From Verrucomicrobiaceae bacterium (lineage in GTDB: Bacteria > Verrucomicrobiota > Verrucomicrobiia > Verrucomicrobiales > Verrucomicrobiaceae), in assembly GCA_019694165.1 (NCBI GenBank), contig JAIBCL010000008.1:186001-250000 (forward strand): a stretch of DNA of 64,000 nucleotides. Direction: 5' to 3'. Positions within the stretch are counted from its first letter, which is position 1. Each line of letters opens with the position of its first letter. Shown here piece by piece: positions 36,940-45,079 of the stretch. Both the position numbers and the translations under genes were made by a program. A model generated the notes under the pieces. It searched no databases. It saw nothing but the letters and a program-made list of their open reading frames with translations, and was not told the origin of the DNA.

Positions 36940-37593
36940 ATGAAATTACTCCTGTCCCTAGCTCTCGTTTCGACTCTGGTTTCTTGCGCCGGTGTAAAGA
37001 ACCCCAGGCGTCCGTCAGCCGAAATCCCCAACCAAGGGGCTCCGGCGACCAACAAAGGACTCGGCTACGTGAGCCAAGGCGTGGGACATGTGGCGAACAC
37101 CGCACATGACGTAACGGATGATACCGTGGCTTACGGCGGAAGGGTGACGGACAGGCAGGCAAGGGCCTACACCAACATCGCCTTCCATTCTGCCCGCCGC
37201 GCCAATGATCTCGCCTTCCGCGAGAGCAATCGCTATACGGACTACGCGCTGGATACCACTGACAAGGCTGCCGATCTTGAAGTACGCGAAGTGAAGCGTT
37301 GGCCGAAGTTTGCCAGCAAATCTGCCGAGCGCGCGTTCGGCTCCGCCCGCAAGGCGTATCAGGCGTCCATGACCTCCTACGGGGATGCCGTTGACCGCAG
37401 CTACTGGTCCTTCTGGAACATTTTCAATCCGCCGGAGACCAAGTCTTGGATGGTGGGCAGCAAGAACGACTGCTTGAAGTGCTGCGGGCCCTTCGCGCCC
37501 GTGCCGGGTGGTGTGTGGACGAAGGACCTCGTCGTCGAGGAGCCTCCGCCGCCGATGGACGAGAGCAAGAGCAGCGTCCGTATCACGAAGTAG
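36940..37593 (+). CDS. Lipoprotein of unknown function
   Basis: Predicted lipoprotein of 217 residues. The signal sequence MKLLLSLALVSTLVSCAG has a good lipobox (LVSC, cysteine 16). The mature chain is helical and hydrophilic, with regularly spaced residues in the segment ARAYTNIAFHSARRANDLAF / RESNRYTDYALDTTDKAADL. A segment DCLKCCGPFAPVPGGV with three cysteines comes near the end, followed by a proline stretch (EEPPPPMDES). I recognise no family. The start was set at the lipoprotein signal. A strong terminator follows 28 bases downstream, so it is monocistronic. Confidence 0.75.
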   Translation: MKLLLSLALVSTLVSCAGVKNPRRPSAEIPNQGAPATNKGLGYVSQGVGHVANTAHDVTDDTVAYGGRVTDRQARAYTNIAFHSARRANDLAFRESNRYTDYALDTTDKAADLEVREVKRWPKFASKSAERAFGSARKAYQASMTSYGDAVDRSYWSFWNIFNPPETKSWMVGSKNDCLKCCGPFAPVPGGVWTKDLVVEEPPPPMDESKSSVRITK

Positions 37594-37621
37594 CGCGAGT
37601 TCCACTCCCTGAAATCGGAAG

Positions 37622-37652
37622 AGGCGGGCCTTTTGCGGGTCCCGCCTTTTTT
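37622..37652 (+). terminator. Rho-independent terminator after the lipoprotein gene
   Basis: AGGCGGG (37622-37628) pairs perfectly with CCCGCCT (37641-37647), and GGCC/GGGT bases extend the stem. It is followed directly by six T residues. It lies 28 bases after the lipoprotein stop. Confidence 0.8.
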
Positions 37653-37753
37653 GTTGATTGGGGAGGAGGTGCCGAAGCCCGTCTGAGCTTCGCGATCAGC
37701 CAACCATCATCAGCGCACCGGGCAAAGCAGCAGCCGGAGCATCCCGCTGCCCC

Positions 37754-38824
37754 TCATCCCACGAGCGGCAGCGTGCGTTTCTCCTGTGCGCTGCGATACG
37801 CCGTATCCACGATCTGTTGACCGATACGTGAGATGTCGATGGTGAGAGGTCCGATCAGAGGCGCTCCGGTCTCCAGCGAATGGATCAAATGCTCCACTGG
37901 ATTGCGGTTCGGCGCGTTGATGACATCCACAGGCACGTCAAAACCCTCCGGCCGCGCGCGCGTCTGCACCCGGATCACAGGCTCGTAGTCATGGCAGGAA
38001 ATGGTACCGTCGCGGCCCTTGAGCACGAAGCCACACTTCGGCTGGGGCTGGTAGGTCCAGGGGTCGGTGAAAGTGCCCCACCGCGTCTCCGTCTTGCTCA
38101 GGCCACATGTGTAGCGAATGACGGTGATGCTGTGCTCGTCCACCTCCAGAGCGCCGGACAGGTCCCATGTGCAGGTGACCTCCAGCGGCACCTTGCCACC
38201 CAGATGCCATGTGCCGAGCGTGGTGCCGTAGCCCATGTAATCAAGCAGGGAGCCACCGCCCTGCCCCTTGCTGTAAAACCAGCTCGCGGCTTTTTCCGCC
38301 GCTGTCGGTTCTTTCTCAATCTTGTCCGCACCGTGGTAGAGCGGGCCGCGGTTCCCACCCGTGTGTTGAAACTCCAGCACCTCGCCGATGACGCCTTCCT
38401 TGATCAGACGGTGCGCAGTCTGCTGCCCCGCATCCCAAACGAGCGGCCAGTTGATGGCGAGCTGCCGGCCCGTTGCTCTCATCGCCGCCACCATGGCATC
38501 CGCCTCGGCAAGCGAGCCGGCAAATGGCTTCTCCATGATGATGTGTGCGCCGAAGGGAGCCACCTTCTCCACCCACTCCCCGTGTCGCGATGCGGCCGGG
38601 CAAAGAATGACAATGTCCGGCTTCGTCGTCTCCAGGCATGTGCGGTAGTCGCCAAAGACCTGGTCCGCACGAAGCGAAAAGTTCCTGGCCGCTTCCACCA
38701 TCCGTTCTGGCTTCTCGTCGCTGATGCCGACGATCTCGGCCCGTGGATGCTCGGACGTCTGCCGGAGCAGATCGCCCATGTGGAAGTGGTCGAAATTGAT
38801 GCCTGCGATGCGCCAGCGTTTCAT
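37754..38824 (-). CDS. Gfo/Idh/MocA-family oxidoreductase
   Basis: NAD(P)-dependent dehydrogenase-like protein of 356 residues. The N-terminal Rossmann domain begins MKRWRIAGINFDHFHMGDLL. The nucleotide-binding strand is less canonical than GxGxxG, as in several subfamilies of this group. The diagnostic EKP triad occurs in HIIMEKPFAGSLAEADAMV near residue 105. The C-terminal beta domain contains QGGGSLLDYMGYG and EVTCTWD. Family members oxidise or epimerise sugars and inositols. There is no signal peptide, so it is cytosolic. The start was chosen at the Rossmann Met; the longer in-frame extension is not supported. Divergent from rlpA. The substrate is unknown, but it fits the glycan-use theme. 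Confidence 0.85.
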   Translation of the reverse strand: MKRWRIAGINFDHFHMGDLLRQTSEHPRAEIVGISDEKPERMVEAARNFSLRADQVFGDYRTCLETTKPDIVILCPAASRHGEWVEKVAPFGAHIIMEKPFAGSLAEADAMVAAMRATGRQLAINWPLVWDAGQQTAHRLIKEGVIGEVLEFQHTGGNRGPLYHGADKIEKEPTAAEKAASWFYSKGQGGGSLLDYMGYGTTLGTWHLGGKVPLEVTCTWDLSGALEVDEHSITVIRYTCGLSKTETRWGTFTDPWTYQPQPKCGFVLKGRDGTISCHDYEPVIRVQTRARPEGFDVPVDVINAPNRNPVEHLIHSLETGAPLIGPLTIDISRIGQQIVDTAYRSAQEKRTLPLVG

Positions 38825-39084
38825 GATGTAAGGCCCGAGAATAGAAGCGGCGGCAAAGGAATCAATGCTGCATTCGTTTCCCGCAGCCGCGTTCGAACCT
38901 TCCGGAACTGGCCGCTGAACGGTGCCAGGCTTCACTACCCCGAATGCCGGCGACCTTGTTGCACTCTGGCGGGCACGCATCCAGAGGCATCTTAAGCAGG
39001 GCGCGCACCACTTGACCGGACGCGCTTTCGCTGGGTCGGAATTTAGGACTTGGAGTGCCGGCACGCGTTTCCTATTCTCGACGG

Positions 39085-39498
39085 ATGATTATTGGAAAAA
39101 ACTTGGCCCGCCTTCGGTGCCCGTCGCTGATTGTACTCGCGGCGCTTATCGCCGCGTGCGCCGCGCCTCCAAAACCTCCGCCCACCGTCATCATGCCGAA
39201 GCCCACGCGCTGGAAGCCGTACCAGAGCGGCATCGCGTCGTGGTATCATGACCGCCGAACGGCCAGTGGGGAGCGCTTCATTGCTTCCGATTTCTCCGCC
39301 GCGCACCGCACGCTGCCCTTCGGCACGCTTGTACGCATCACCACTGTACGCACCGGTCGCTCCTGCGTCGTCCGCATCAACGACCGCGGCCCCTACGTGC
39401 GCGGCCGTATCATCGACGTCAGCCCCGCCGCTGCGCGGATGCTTGGACTCAATGTAAGCGGCATCGCAAAGGTGAACACTGAGATCGAGGTGAAGTAG
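39085..39498 (+). CDS. rlpA: RlpA-family septal ring lytic transglycosylase-like lipoprotein
   Basis: Short lipoprotein of 137 residues. The lipobox is in LIVLAALIAACAAP (cysteine near residue 23). A double-psi beta-barrel domain follows: GIASWYHDRRTASGERF, then AAHRTLPFGTLVRITTVRTG, RINDRGPYVRGRIIDVS and AAARMLGL. These are the defining RlpA motifs. RlpA proteins act on peptidoglycan lacking stem peptides at the division site. The C-terminal SPOR domain of the E. coli protein is absent, so septal targeting must differ. The start was set at MIIGKNLARL behind an ACGG sequence. Convergent with the chorismate-lyase-like gene. Confidence 0.9.
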   Translation: MIIGKNLARLRCPSLIVLAALIAACAAPPKPPPTVIMPKPTRWKPYQSGIASWYHDRRTASGERFIASDFSAAHRTLPFGTLVRITTVRTGRSCVVRINDRGPYVRGRIIDVSPAAARMLGLNVSGIAKVNTEIEVK

Positions 39499-39716
39499 TA
39501 TGATGGTTCGATGCCGGTGATGGCGGATGGGCGGAGAAAGCCCGTCCTCACACGCCCACTTGAACTCGAGACCAAAGCCGAAGGTTGACCGTCTCGTTCG
39601 AGGACGAGTACGTGCAGGAGGTCGCGGATAGGCACGCGGACGACTTTGCTCGTGCCACCAGCATTGCAGCACTGCCCGCCCCCACCGCGCCCCCGACAGC
39701 CGCCATCAACCGTGGA

Positions 39717-40283
39717 CTATCCACCGTCAACCACCACCCTCGGCAGAACCTCCACCACGTTGGCGAGCGCACGGCCGTCCGCGTGGCGGAGTTCGTTGCA
39801 GCGTCCGTAGAGGACCTGGCCGGCGGTGGCGCCGAGCAGTTCGGCAAGGCGTGAATCCACCGAGATGCGGAAAAATCCGCTGGGATGGCTGGTGAATGGC
39901 ACCTGCTCGCGCTCGAGAATGCCGCCCAGCGGGACATGACCTTCAAGCACCAGCCTTTGCGCCGGCTCGGGCAGCACGTCGATATGGATGCCGATGGCGC
40001 CGAACTCCACGGGCATGCCGTCGCGACGACGGTTCAGCACCGAGGCCCGCACAAGATACTCGCCCACCTTCTGTTTCGCATGCACGTCGAGATCGATCTC
40101 ACTGCGGTGGAACTCACGCAGCCGCGAGGTCATGTCACCATCATGGGCAAGGAGGCGGCGTTCATCTCCCGGAAGCTGCTCCGCCGGAATAAAGGTCACG
40201 CGGGGCCGCGCACTTCCGAGGCCGTAAAAAAAAATGAGCGGTGCCAGATGATCGGTCGCGGCGTGATCAGGTGTAACGGGCAT
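39717..40283 (-). CDS. Chorismate pyruvate-lyase (UbiC)-like protein
   Basis: Cytosolic protein of 188 residues with the chorismate-lyase-like pattern: LLAHDGDMTSRLREFH near 45, VEFGAIGIHIDV near 95, HVPLGGILEREQVPFTSHP near 118 (UbiC TPLGRYL-like) and a terminal ANVVEVLP resembling the catalytic-glutamate segment TELFLP. The family makes 4-hydroxybenzoate from chorismate, or acts on related aromatics. Divergence is large, so the activity is a guess. It starts inside the last 17 bases of the radical SAM gene, implying coupling. It converges on rlpA. No other quinone genes are near. Confidence 0.6.
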   Translation of the reverse strand: MPVTPDHAATDHLAPLIFFYGLGSARPRVTFIPAEQLPGDERRLLAHDGDMTSRLREFHRSEIDLDVHAKQKVGEYLVRASVLNRRRDGMPVEFGAIGIHIDVLPEPAQRLVLEGHVPLGGILEREQVPFTSHPSGFFRISVDSRLAELLGATAGQVLYGRCNELRHADGRALANVVEVLPRVVVDGG

Positions 40284-41607
40284 ACTGGCGGTGCTCGGGA
40301 AGGAAAAATTCATGGCAGAGGCGGTCCACCTGCAGCAGACCTTCGCGCGTGAGGCGGATCTCGTCATCGCCCAGCTTCAGGAAGCCTTCCTCCTGCATCC
40401 GGCTCAGTTGCGGGGCGAAACGCGCGAGCACATCCTCGCCAAACTTCTGCTTGTAGTAGCCCGGCCTCGAGACTCCAAGCTTGAGCTTGAGGATGAACTC
40501 GCGCACGAAGCGTTCTTCGGCGCTGGTTTGATAGGCACGGAAGATGACGGACTTCCCGGCGTCGATGGCCTGCATGTACGGCCCCACATCGGCTTGGTTC
40601 TGATAATGCACGCCGCCGAAATGACCAAAGGACGCCACACCGCAGGAGAGCAGGTCCGCACCGTCCCACAGGGAATCGCGATATACGAACCGGATGCGCT
40701 TGGGATCCTTCACCACCGTGTAGGCGCTGGTGACCGTGTAGCCGGCTTTCTCGAACTCATTGAACGCATGGTTCACCCACCGGCGCTTCGTCGGCCAGTC
40801 CGCCACGGGTGCGGTGACCTTGCCCTTGGCCTTCATCTGCTGGTAGATGCCGGTGTTGTAGGGCACTTCCATCTGGTAGATCGTGAGGGCGTCCGGCCCC
40901 AGTTCGACGGCCTTCGCCACGGCGGCCTTCCATTTCTCGTCCGTGTCATTCATCATGCCGGCGATGAGATCGATGTTGATGTGCTCGAAGCCGAGCGTGC
41001 GCGCAAAACGGAACGCGCGGTCCACCTCGCCGCTGCGATGCGCGCGGCCGTTCGATTCGAGGATATGGTCGTCAAAGTGTTCGACACCGAGACTCAGGCG
41101 CGTGACGCCGATTCCGCGGATGCACTCGAGCTTCCGTTCATTGAGCGTGCCCGGCTCGGCCTCGAAGGCCACTTCCTCGGCCTCGTCCCATGGCACCAGT
41201 TCCTTCATCCTTCCGGCCAGCTCCTCAAGCTGCGGCGTGGAGAGATACGAGGGCGTGCCGCCGCCGAAATACACGAAGTGCGCCTTGCGGCCGGCCAGAT
41301 ATGGCTTCGCCGCCAGCTCGGCCATCTCCTTCATGCCGGCGTGGATGTAGCCGCGGACTTCGGCCGCGTTCTTGTCGGTGTAAACCTTGTAGTAGCAGAA
41401 GTGGCAGCGCTTCCGGCAAAACGGGATGTGGAAGTAAACGCCGAGCGGCACATCAGCGGGCGCGGGCCTTTGCAGCACGGTCTCCACCGCCGGCACTTGG
41501 TCCGGCTTCCAAAACGAAAACGGCGGATAGTTCGAGACAAAGTAGTTTCCGGCCTCGGTGGCTTCGGACTTCGGCGGTGTTTTCGGCTGATCGGCGGCTA
41601 TGACCAT
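40267..41607 (-). CDS. Radical SAM coproporphyrinogen III oxidase-like protein (HemW/HemN family)
   Basis: Radical SAM protein of 446 residues. The iron-sulfur cluster motif CRKRCHFCYYKVYTDKN has cysteines at 64, 68 and 71 (CxxxCxxC). FVYFGGGTPSYLST and AFEAEPGTLNERKL follow, all standard for the HemN/HemW superfamily, with a HemN C-terminal region near 370-440. True HemN needs extra N-terminal cysteines and substrate residues, and HemW binds heme; neither can be settled here. The coupled downstream gene is chorismate-lyase-like, so the pair may make a specialised aromatic metabolite rather than heme. The N-terminal 25 residues are unstructured. 95 bases separate it from the upstream nadE stop. 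Confidence 0.8.
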   Translation of the reverse strand: MVIAADQPKTPPKSEATEAGNYFVSNYPPFSFWKPDQVPAVETVLQRPAPADVPLGVYFHIPFCRKRCHFCYYKVYTDKNAAEVRGYIHAGMKEMAELAAKPYLAGRKAHFVYFGGGTPSYLSTPQLEELAGRMKELVPWDEAEEVAFEAEPGTLNERKLECIRGIGVTRLSLGVEHFDDHILESNGRAHRSGEVDRAFRFARTLGFEHINIDLIAGMMNDTDEKWKAAVAKAVELGPDALTIYQMEVPYNTGIYQQMKAKGKVTAPVADWPTKRRWVNHAFNEFEKAGYTVTSAYTVVKDPKRIRFVYRDSLWDGADLLSCGVASFGHFGGVHYQNQADVGPYMQAIDAGKSVIFRAYQTSAEERFVREFILKLKLGVSRPGYYKQKFGEDVLARFAPQLSRMQEEGFLKLGDDEIRLTREGLLQVDRLCHEFFLPEHRQYARYT

Positions 41608-41702
41608 GCGGGGGGCGAGGATGAGTGGGCGGAACGCGCTTGTCTATCGGACTTAACGCCTCAAGCCGCGAATTCGTTGCGCGAGTTTCGGGCACGCACA
41701 CT

Positions 41703-43313
41703 TCACGGCGTGAAGCGCTGCACGATGGGAATCCGCCGCCCGACGCCGAATGCCTTCGTCGTCACACGCAGTCCCGGAGCTGCCTGGTGGCGCTTCCATT
41801 CGTTCAGGTCGATCTTGCGGGCGATCCAGCGCACCGTCTCTTCGGCGAAGCCGCGTTCCGCCACCTCACGCACGGAGAGGTGCTGCTCCACGAGCAGCTC
41901 GAGGATCGCGTCGAGCACGTCGTAGGGCGGCAGCGTGTCCTGATCCTTTTGATCGGGCTTCAACTCGGCGCTCGGCGGCTTCTCGATGCTGGGCCACGGG
42001 ATGATTTCCTTTTCGCGGTTGATCCAGCGCGCGACTTCATAGACGCGCATCTTCGGCAGGTCGCTGATGACCGCGAGGCCGCCGCACATGTCGCCGTAGA
42101 TCGTGCAATAGCCGACGGCCAGCTCGCTCTTGTTGCCGGTCGTGAGCAGCAGGTGGCCGAACTTGTTCGAGATCGACATCATGATCACGCCGCGAATGCG
42201 GGACTGCATGTTCTCCTCGGTCAAGTCCTCGGGCCTTCCGGCGAAGACGCCGCTCAATTGGTCCTTCAGCACGGCGAACACCGGCTCAATAGGGACCGTG
42301 TGACAGTGAATCCCGAGATTCCGCGCGAGATCGCGCGCATCATCCTTGCTGCCTTCGCTCGAATAACGGCTCGGCATCGAAACGCCGGTCACGTTTTCCG
42401 GCCCGAGCGCCTCCGCCGCGATCACCGCCGTGAGCGCGGAGTCGATGCCGCCGCTCAGACCGATCACCGCCGATTTGAAGCCGCACTTCCGGATGTAATC
42501 CCGTGTTCCAAGCACGAGCGCTTGATATATCTGCTCCGTCTCCGAAGTCGTCTCGCGCAGGTTGTCATGCGCCACTCTCTCTACGAATCCCGGCAAACGC
42601 GTGCTCACTGATCCATCTTGATTGATGACCACCGAATGCCCGTCGAAGACGAGCTGATCGTTGCCGCCAACCGCATTGCAGTAGGCGATGGGCACGCGGA
42701 GTTCGCGCGCGACGGCGCACATCATCGCCTCGCGCACGCCCGGCTTGCCCGCGTGGAACGGCGACGCGCTGAGATTGATGAGCAGGTCTATCCCCTGCCC
42801 TGCCAGAATGTCCGGCGGCGACACATGATAGAGCGGTCGCGGCAGATACTCGTCCGTCCAGATGTCCTCGCAGACCGTGATGCCGAGCCTCAGGCCGCTC
42901 ACTACCACCGGCGACACTTCATCCGCCGGTTCAAAGTAGCGCGCCTCATCGAAGACATCGTAGGTCGGCAGCAGCGACTTGTGGCGCACGGCGACGACTC
43001 CGCCTCCACGCAGCACCGCCGCGGCATTGCGGAAGGGCTTGCCCCGCTCCTTTGTGTTGTGTTCGACAAAGCCGGCGATCAGCGGCACCTCGCCGGTTTC
43101 GCGGGCGAGTTCCTGGATCACCTCCTCGCTGCGGCGCACGAAGCCCGAGCGGAAAACCAGATCGCGCGGCGGATAGCCGGTCACCGCCAGCTCGGGCGTG
43201 AGCACCAGCTCCGCACCGTCGGCTACGAGGTTCCTGTAGGCGTCGAGGATCAGGCGCTTGTTGCCTTCAAAGTCGCCCACCGTGGTATTGATCTGTGCCA
43301 GTCCGATTCGCAT
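41703..43313 (-). CDS. nadE: Glutamine-dependent NAD+ synthetase
   Basis: Two-domain enzyme of 536 residues that amidates nicotinate adenine dinucleotide to NAD+. The N-terminal nitrilase-type glutaminase has the Glu-Lys-Cys triad in TPELAVTGYPP, RHKSLLPTYDVFDE and GITVCEDIW. The C-terminal synthetase domain has the ATP pyrophosphatase loop GLSGGIDSALTA near residue 290 and LLTTGNKSELAVGYCTIYGDM near 403. The start was set at MRIGLAQINTT, the usual N-terminus of the glutaminase domain; the longer frame enters the CPBP protease gene. It lies five bases after that gene, so the two are probably cotranscribed. Confidence 0.95.
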   Translation of the reverse strand: MRIGLAQINTTVGDFEGNKRLILDAYRNLVADGAELVLTPELAVTGYPPRDLVFRSGFVRRSEEVIQELARETGEVPLIAGFVEHNTKERGKPFRNAAAVLRGGGVVAVRHKSLLPTYDVFDEARYFEPADEVSPVVVSGLRLGITVCEDIWTDEYLPRPLYHVSPPDILAGQGIDLLINLSASPFHAGKPGVREAMMCAVARELRVPIAYCNAVGGNDQLVFDGHSVVINQDGSVSTRLPGFVERVAHDNLRETTSETEQIYQALVLGTRDYIRKCGFKSAVIGLSGGIDSALTAVIAAEALGPENVTGVSMPSRYSSEGSKDDARDLARNLGIHCHTVPIEPVFAVLKDQLSGVFAGRPEDLTEENMQSRIRGVIMMSISNKFGHLLLTTGNKSELAVGYCTIYGDMCGGLAVISDLPKMRVYEVARWINREKEIIPWPSIEKPPSAELKPDQKDQDTLPPYDVLDAILELLVEQHLSVREVAERGFAEETVRWIARKIDLNEWKRHQAAPGLRVTTKAFGVGRRIPIVQRFTP

Positions 43314-43318
43314 CACGC

Positions 43319-44095
43319 TCACCAAAAGCCCCATTGCCGCGTCTGCAAGACATAGATGCCCAGGATCAGATTTCCCACGGCGTGCATCAGGACGCACGCG
43401 CCGAGGCTCCTTGTCCGCACCGCCAGCACGTATGTCAGCACTCCCCAGACAAACGCCGCGGGCCAGTCGGGCCGGTTGTGAATGAAGGTCACCGCCAGCG
43501 TGGTGACGACGAAACTGATCCAGTGATGCGCGCCGAAGGCCACCCGCCGCCACTCCGTCTGACGCAGCTCCGCCACGACGTAGCGCATCAAAAAGCCACG
43601 CCAGAAAATCTCCTCCACCAGCGGCACCACCACGACCATGCGCACGAAGCGCATCGCTACCGACGCCGCCTTGCCGGCCGGATGTGAATCGAGCAGCGTC
43701 GGATCAAAACCGTCGTACCGATCACTCCACTTCAGCCACTCCCACCATGCCGGAAAATGGAATGTCGGGGCCGTGGGATCGCCGCCCTGATGCCGGAGCA
43801 ACACAATCCCAGGCGCGATCCATGCAGTGATGCCGATCACACCGAACAAGAACGCCACACCCGGCGATCGCCACGGTGCCAGCGTGTAGTTCCTCCGCCA
43901 CCAGAGCAACAGTGCACCACACACGATCGTCTGCACCGGATACACCCAGTGCTCCGGCCCGCGCTGATACCACGGCAGCGCCGCATTCTCGATGCGAAAC
44001 CAGCCCGGCACCGCCATGAACAGCGAGAACACAACGAGCGGGGCCACATGAGCGGCGAGCGCGTTGTCTCTCAAGTTGCGAAGGCTGGCGGACAC
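43319..44095 (-). CDS. CPBP-family intramembrane glutamic protease
   Basis: Polytopic membrane protein of 258 residues with the CAAX/CPBP protease motifs: [13 protein letters not shown] (EExxxR) near 167, [12 protein letters not shown] (FxxxH) near 205 and [11 protein letters not shown] (HxxxN) near 238. Six to seven spans are predicted. The pattern [11 protein letters not shown] resembles the CAAX-related proteases that accompany exosortase/PEP-CTERM systems, and a PEP-CTERM protein is encoded at 27.7 kb. That link is inference. The start appears to be GTG at 44095. Its last codons come five bases before nadE. Confidence 0.85.
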   Translation of the reverse strand: MSASLRNLRDNALAAHVAPLVVFSLFMAVPGWFRIENAALPWYQRGPEHWVYPVQTIVCGALLLWWRRNYTLAPWRSPGVAFLFGVIGITAWIAPGIVLLRHQGGDPTAPTFHFPAWWEWLKWSDRYDGFDPTLLDSHPAGKAASVAMRFVRMVVVVPLVEEIFWRGFLMRYVVAELRQTEWRRVAFGAHHWISFVVTTLAVTFIHNRPDWPAAFVWGVLTYVLAVRTRSLGACVLMHAVGNLILGIYVLQTRQWGFW

Positions 44096-44205
44096 GCGCC
44101 GATCTTAGCGGCACTTTCCTGTCACACACGGCAAAAGTGAGGTACCGGCCGGCCCCCTGCCTGGGGTTGCCAAACGCTCATTGCGCCCCAAAATCACCGC
44201 CACTC

Positions 44206-44874
44206 ATGAAACTCACCCTGCTCATCACCGCCCTGCTTTCCCTGAATGCCATCGCCGAGGACACCTGGACGATCCTCTTCGACGGCAAGACCCTCAGCGG
44301 CTGGGAACGCCACAGCGGCACCGCCGAATATCGCGTCGAAGAAGGTGCCATCGTCGGCAAGACCGTCGCTGGCACCGGCAACAGCTTCCTCTGCACTACG
44401 AAGAAGTACGCCGACTTCATTTTTGAAGCCGAATTCAAGGTCGATCCCTCGATGAACTCCGGCATCCAGTTCCGCAGCGCCTACTACGACAAAGACACCG
44501 AAGTCCAGATCGCCGGCAAACCGAAGAAGTTCCCCGCCGACCGCGTGCATGGCTACCAGTTTGAGATCGACCCCAGCGCGCGCGCCTACACCGGCGGCGT
44601 CTATGACGAAGCACGCCGCGGCTGGCTCTTCGATTTGAAAAACAACGAGGCCGCGCGCAAAGCCTTCAAGCAGGGCGAATGGAACAAGGCCCGCATCGAA
44701 TGCCGCGGCAGCAGCATCAAGACCTTCATCAACGGCGTCCCCGCTGCCGACTTCAGCGATGATCTCACCAAAGAAGGCGTCATCGCCCTCCAAGTCCACG
44801 GCATCGGCAAGAAAACCGAAGCCGCCGGCAAGGAAGTGAGCTGGAAGAACATCCGCATTCAGGAACTGAAGTGA
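44206..44874 (+). CDS. Secreted 3-keto-disaccharide hydrolase (DUF1080)
   Basis: Exported protein of 222 residues. A signal peptide (1-17) precedes a concanavalin-like jelly roll of the DUF1080 family: [16 protein letters not shown] at 21, [23 protein letters not shown] at 69, [28 protein letters not shown] near 107 and a final [12 protein letters not shown]. Members cleave 3-ketoglycosides after oxidation of the sugar, and are abundant in Verrucomicrobiota and Planctomycetota. The start is the Met of the signal peptide. Divergent from the CPBP protease gene. A second DUF1080 protein is encoded at 60.5 kb. It probably acts with the oxidoreductases in glycan breakdown. Confidence 0.88.
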   Translation: MKLTLLITALLSLNAIAEDTWTILFDGKTLSGWERHSGTAEYRVEEGAIVGKTVAGTGNSFLCTTKKYADFIFEAEFKVDPSMNSGIQFRSAYYDKDTEVQIAGKPKKFPADRVHGYQFEIDPSARAYTGGVYDEARRGWLFDLKNNEAARKAFKQGEWNKARIECRGSSIKTFINGVPAADFSDDLTKEGVIALQVHGIGKKTEAAGKEVSWKNIRIQELK

Positions 44875-45079
44875 GTTTGCCGCTCGTGGCCGGCAAAACG
44901 CTCGCCGGCTTTGGCTCCACCCTCCACGCCACCCCCGGCACCAGCCTGCTCTTCACCGACGCCGGGATCCCGGTCAGCATCGTTGCATGGCTAACCCTGT
45001 CACCTCGGCTCATGCAGCAGCATTACCTTTCCCTCCGCATTGGCAATCCGAATCTGCTTCTGGATGGAGCCGCGTTGGA

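Noticed and set aside
40291-41925. Open frame of 544 codons antisense to the radical SAM gene
   Set aside because: Composition and antisense position mark it as a shadow; the opposite strand has a full CxxxCxxC radical SAM protein.
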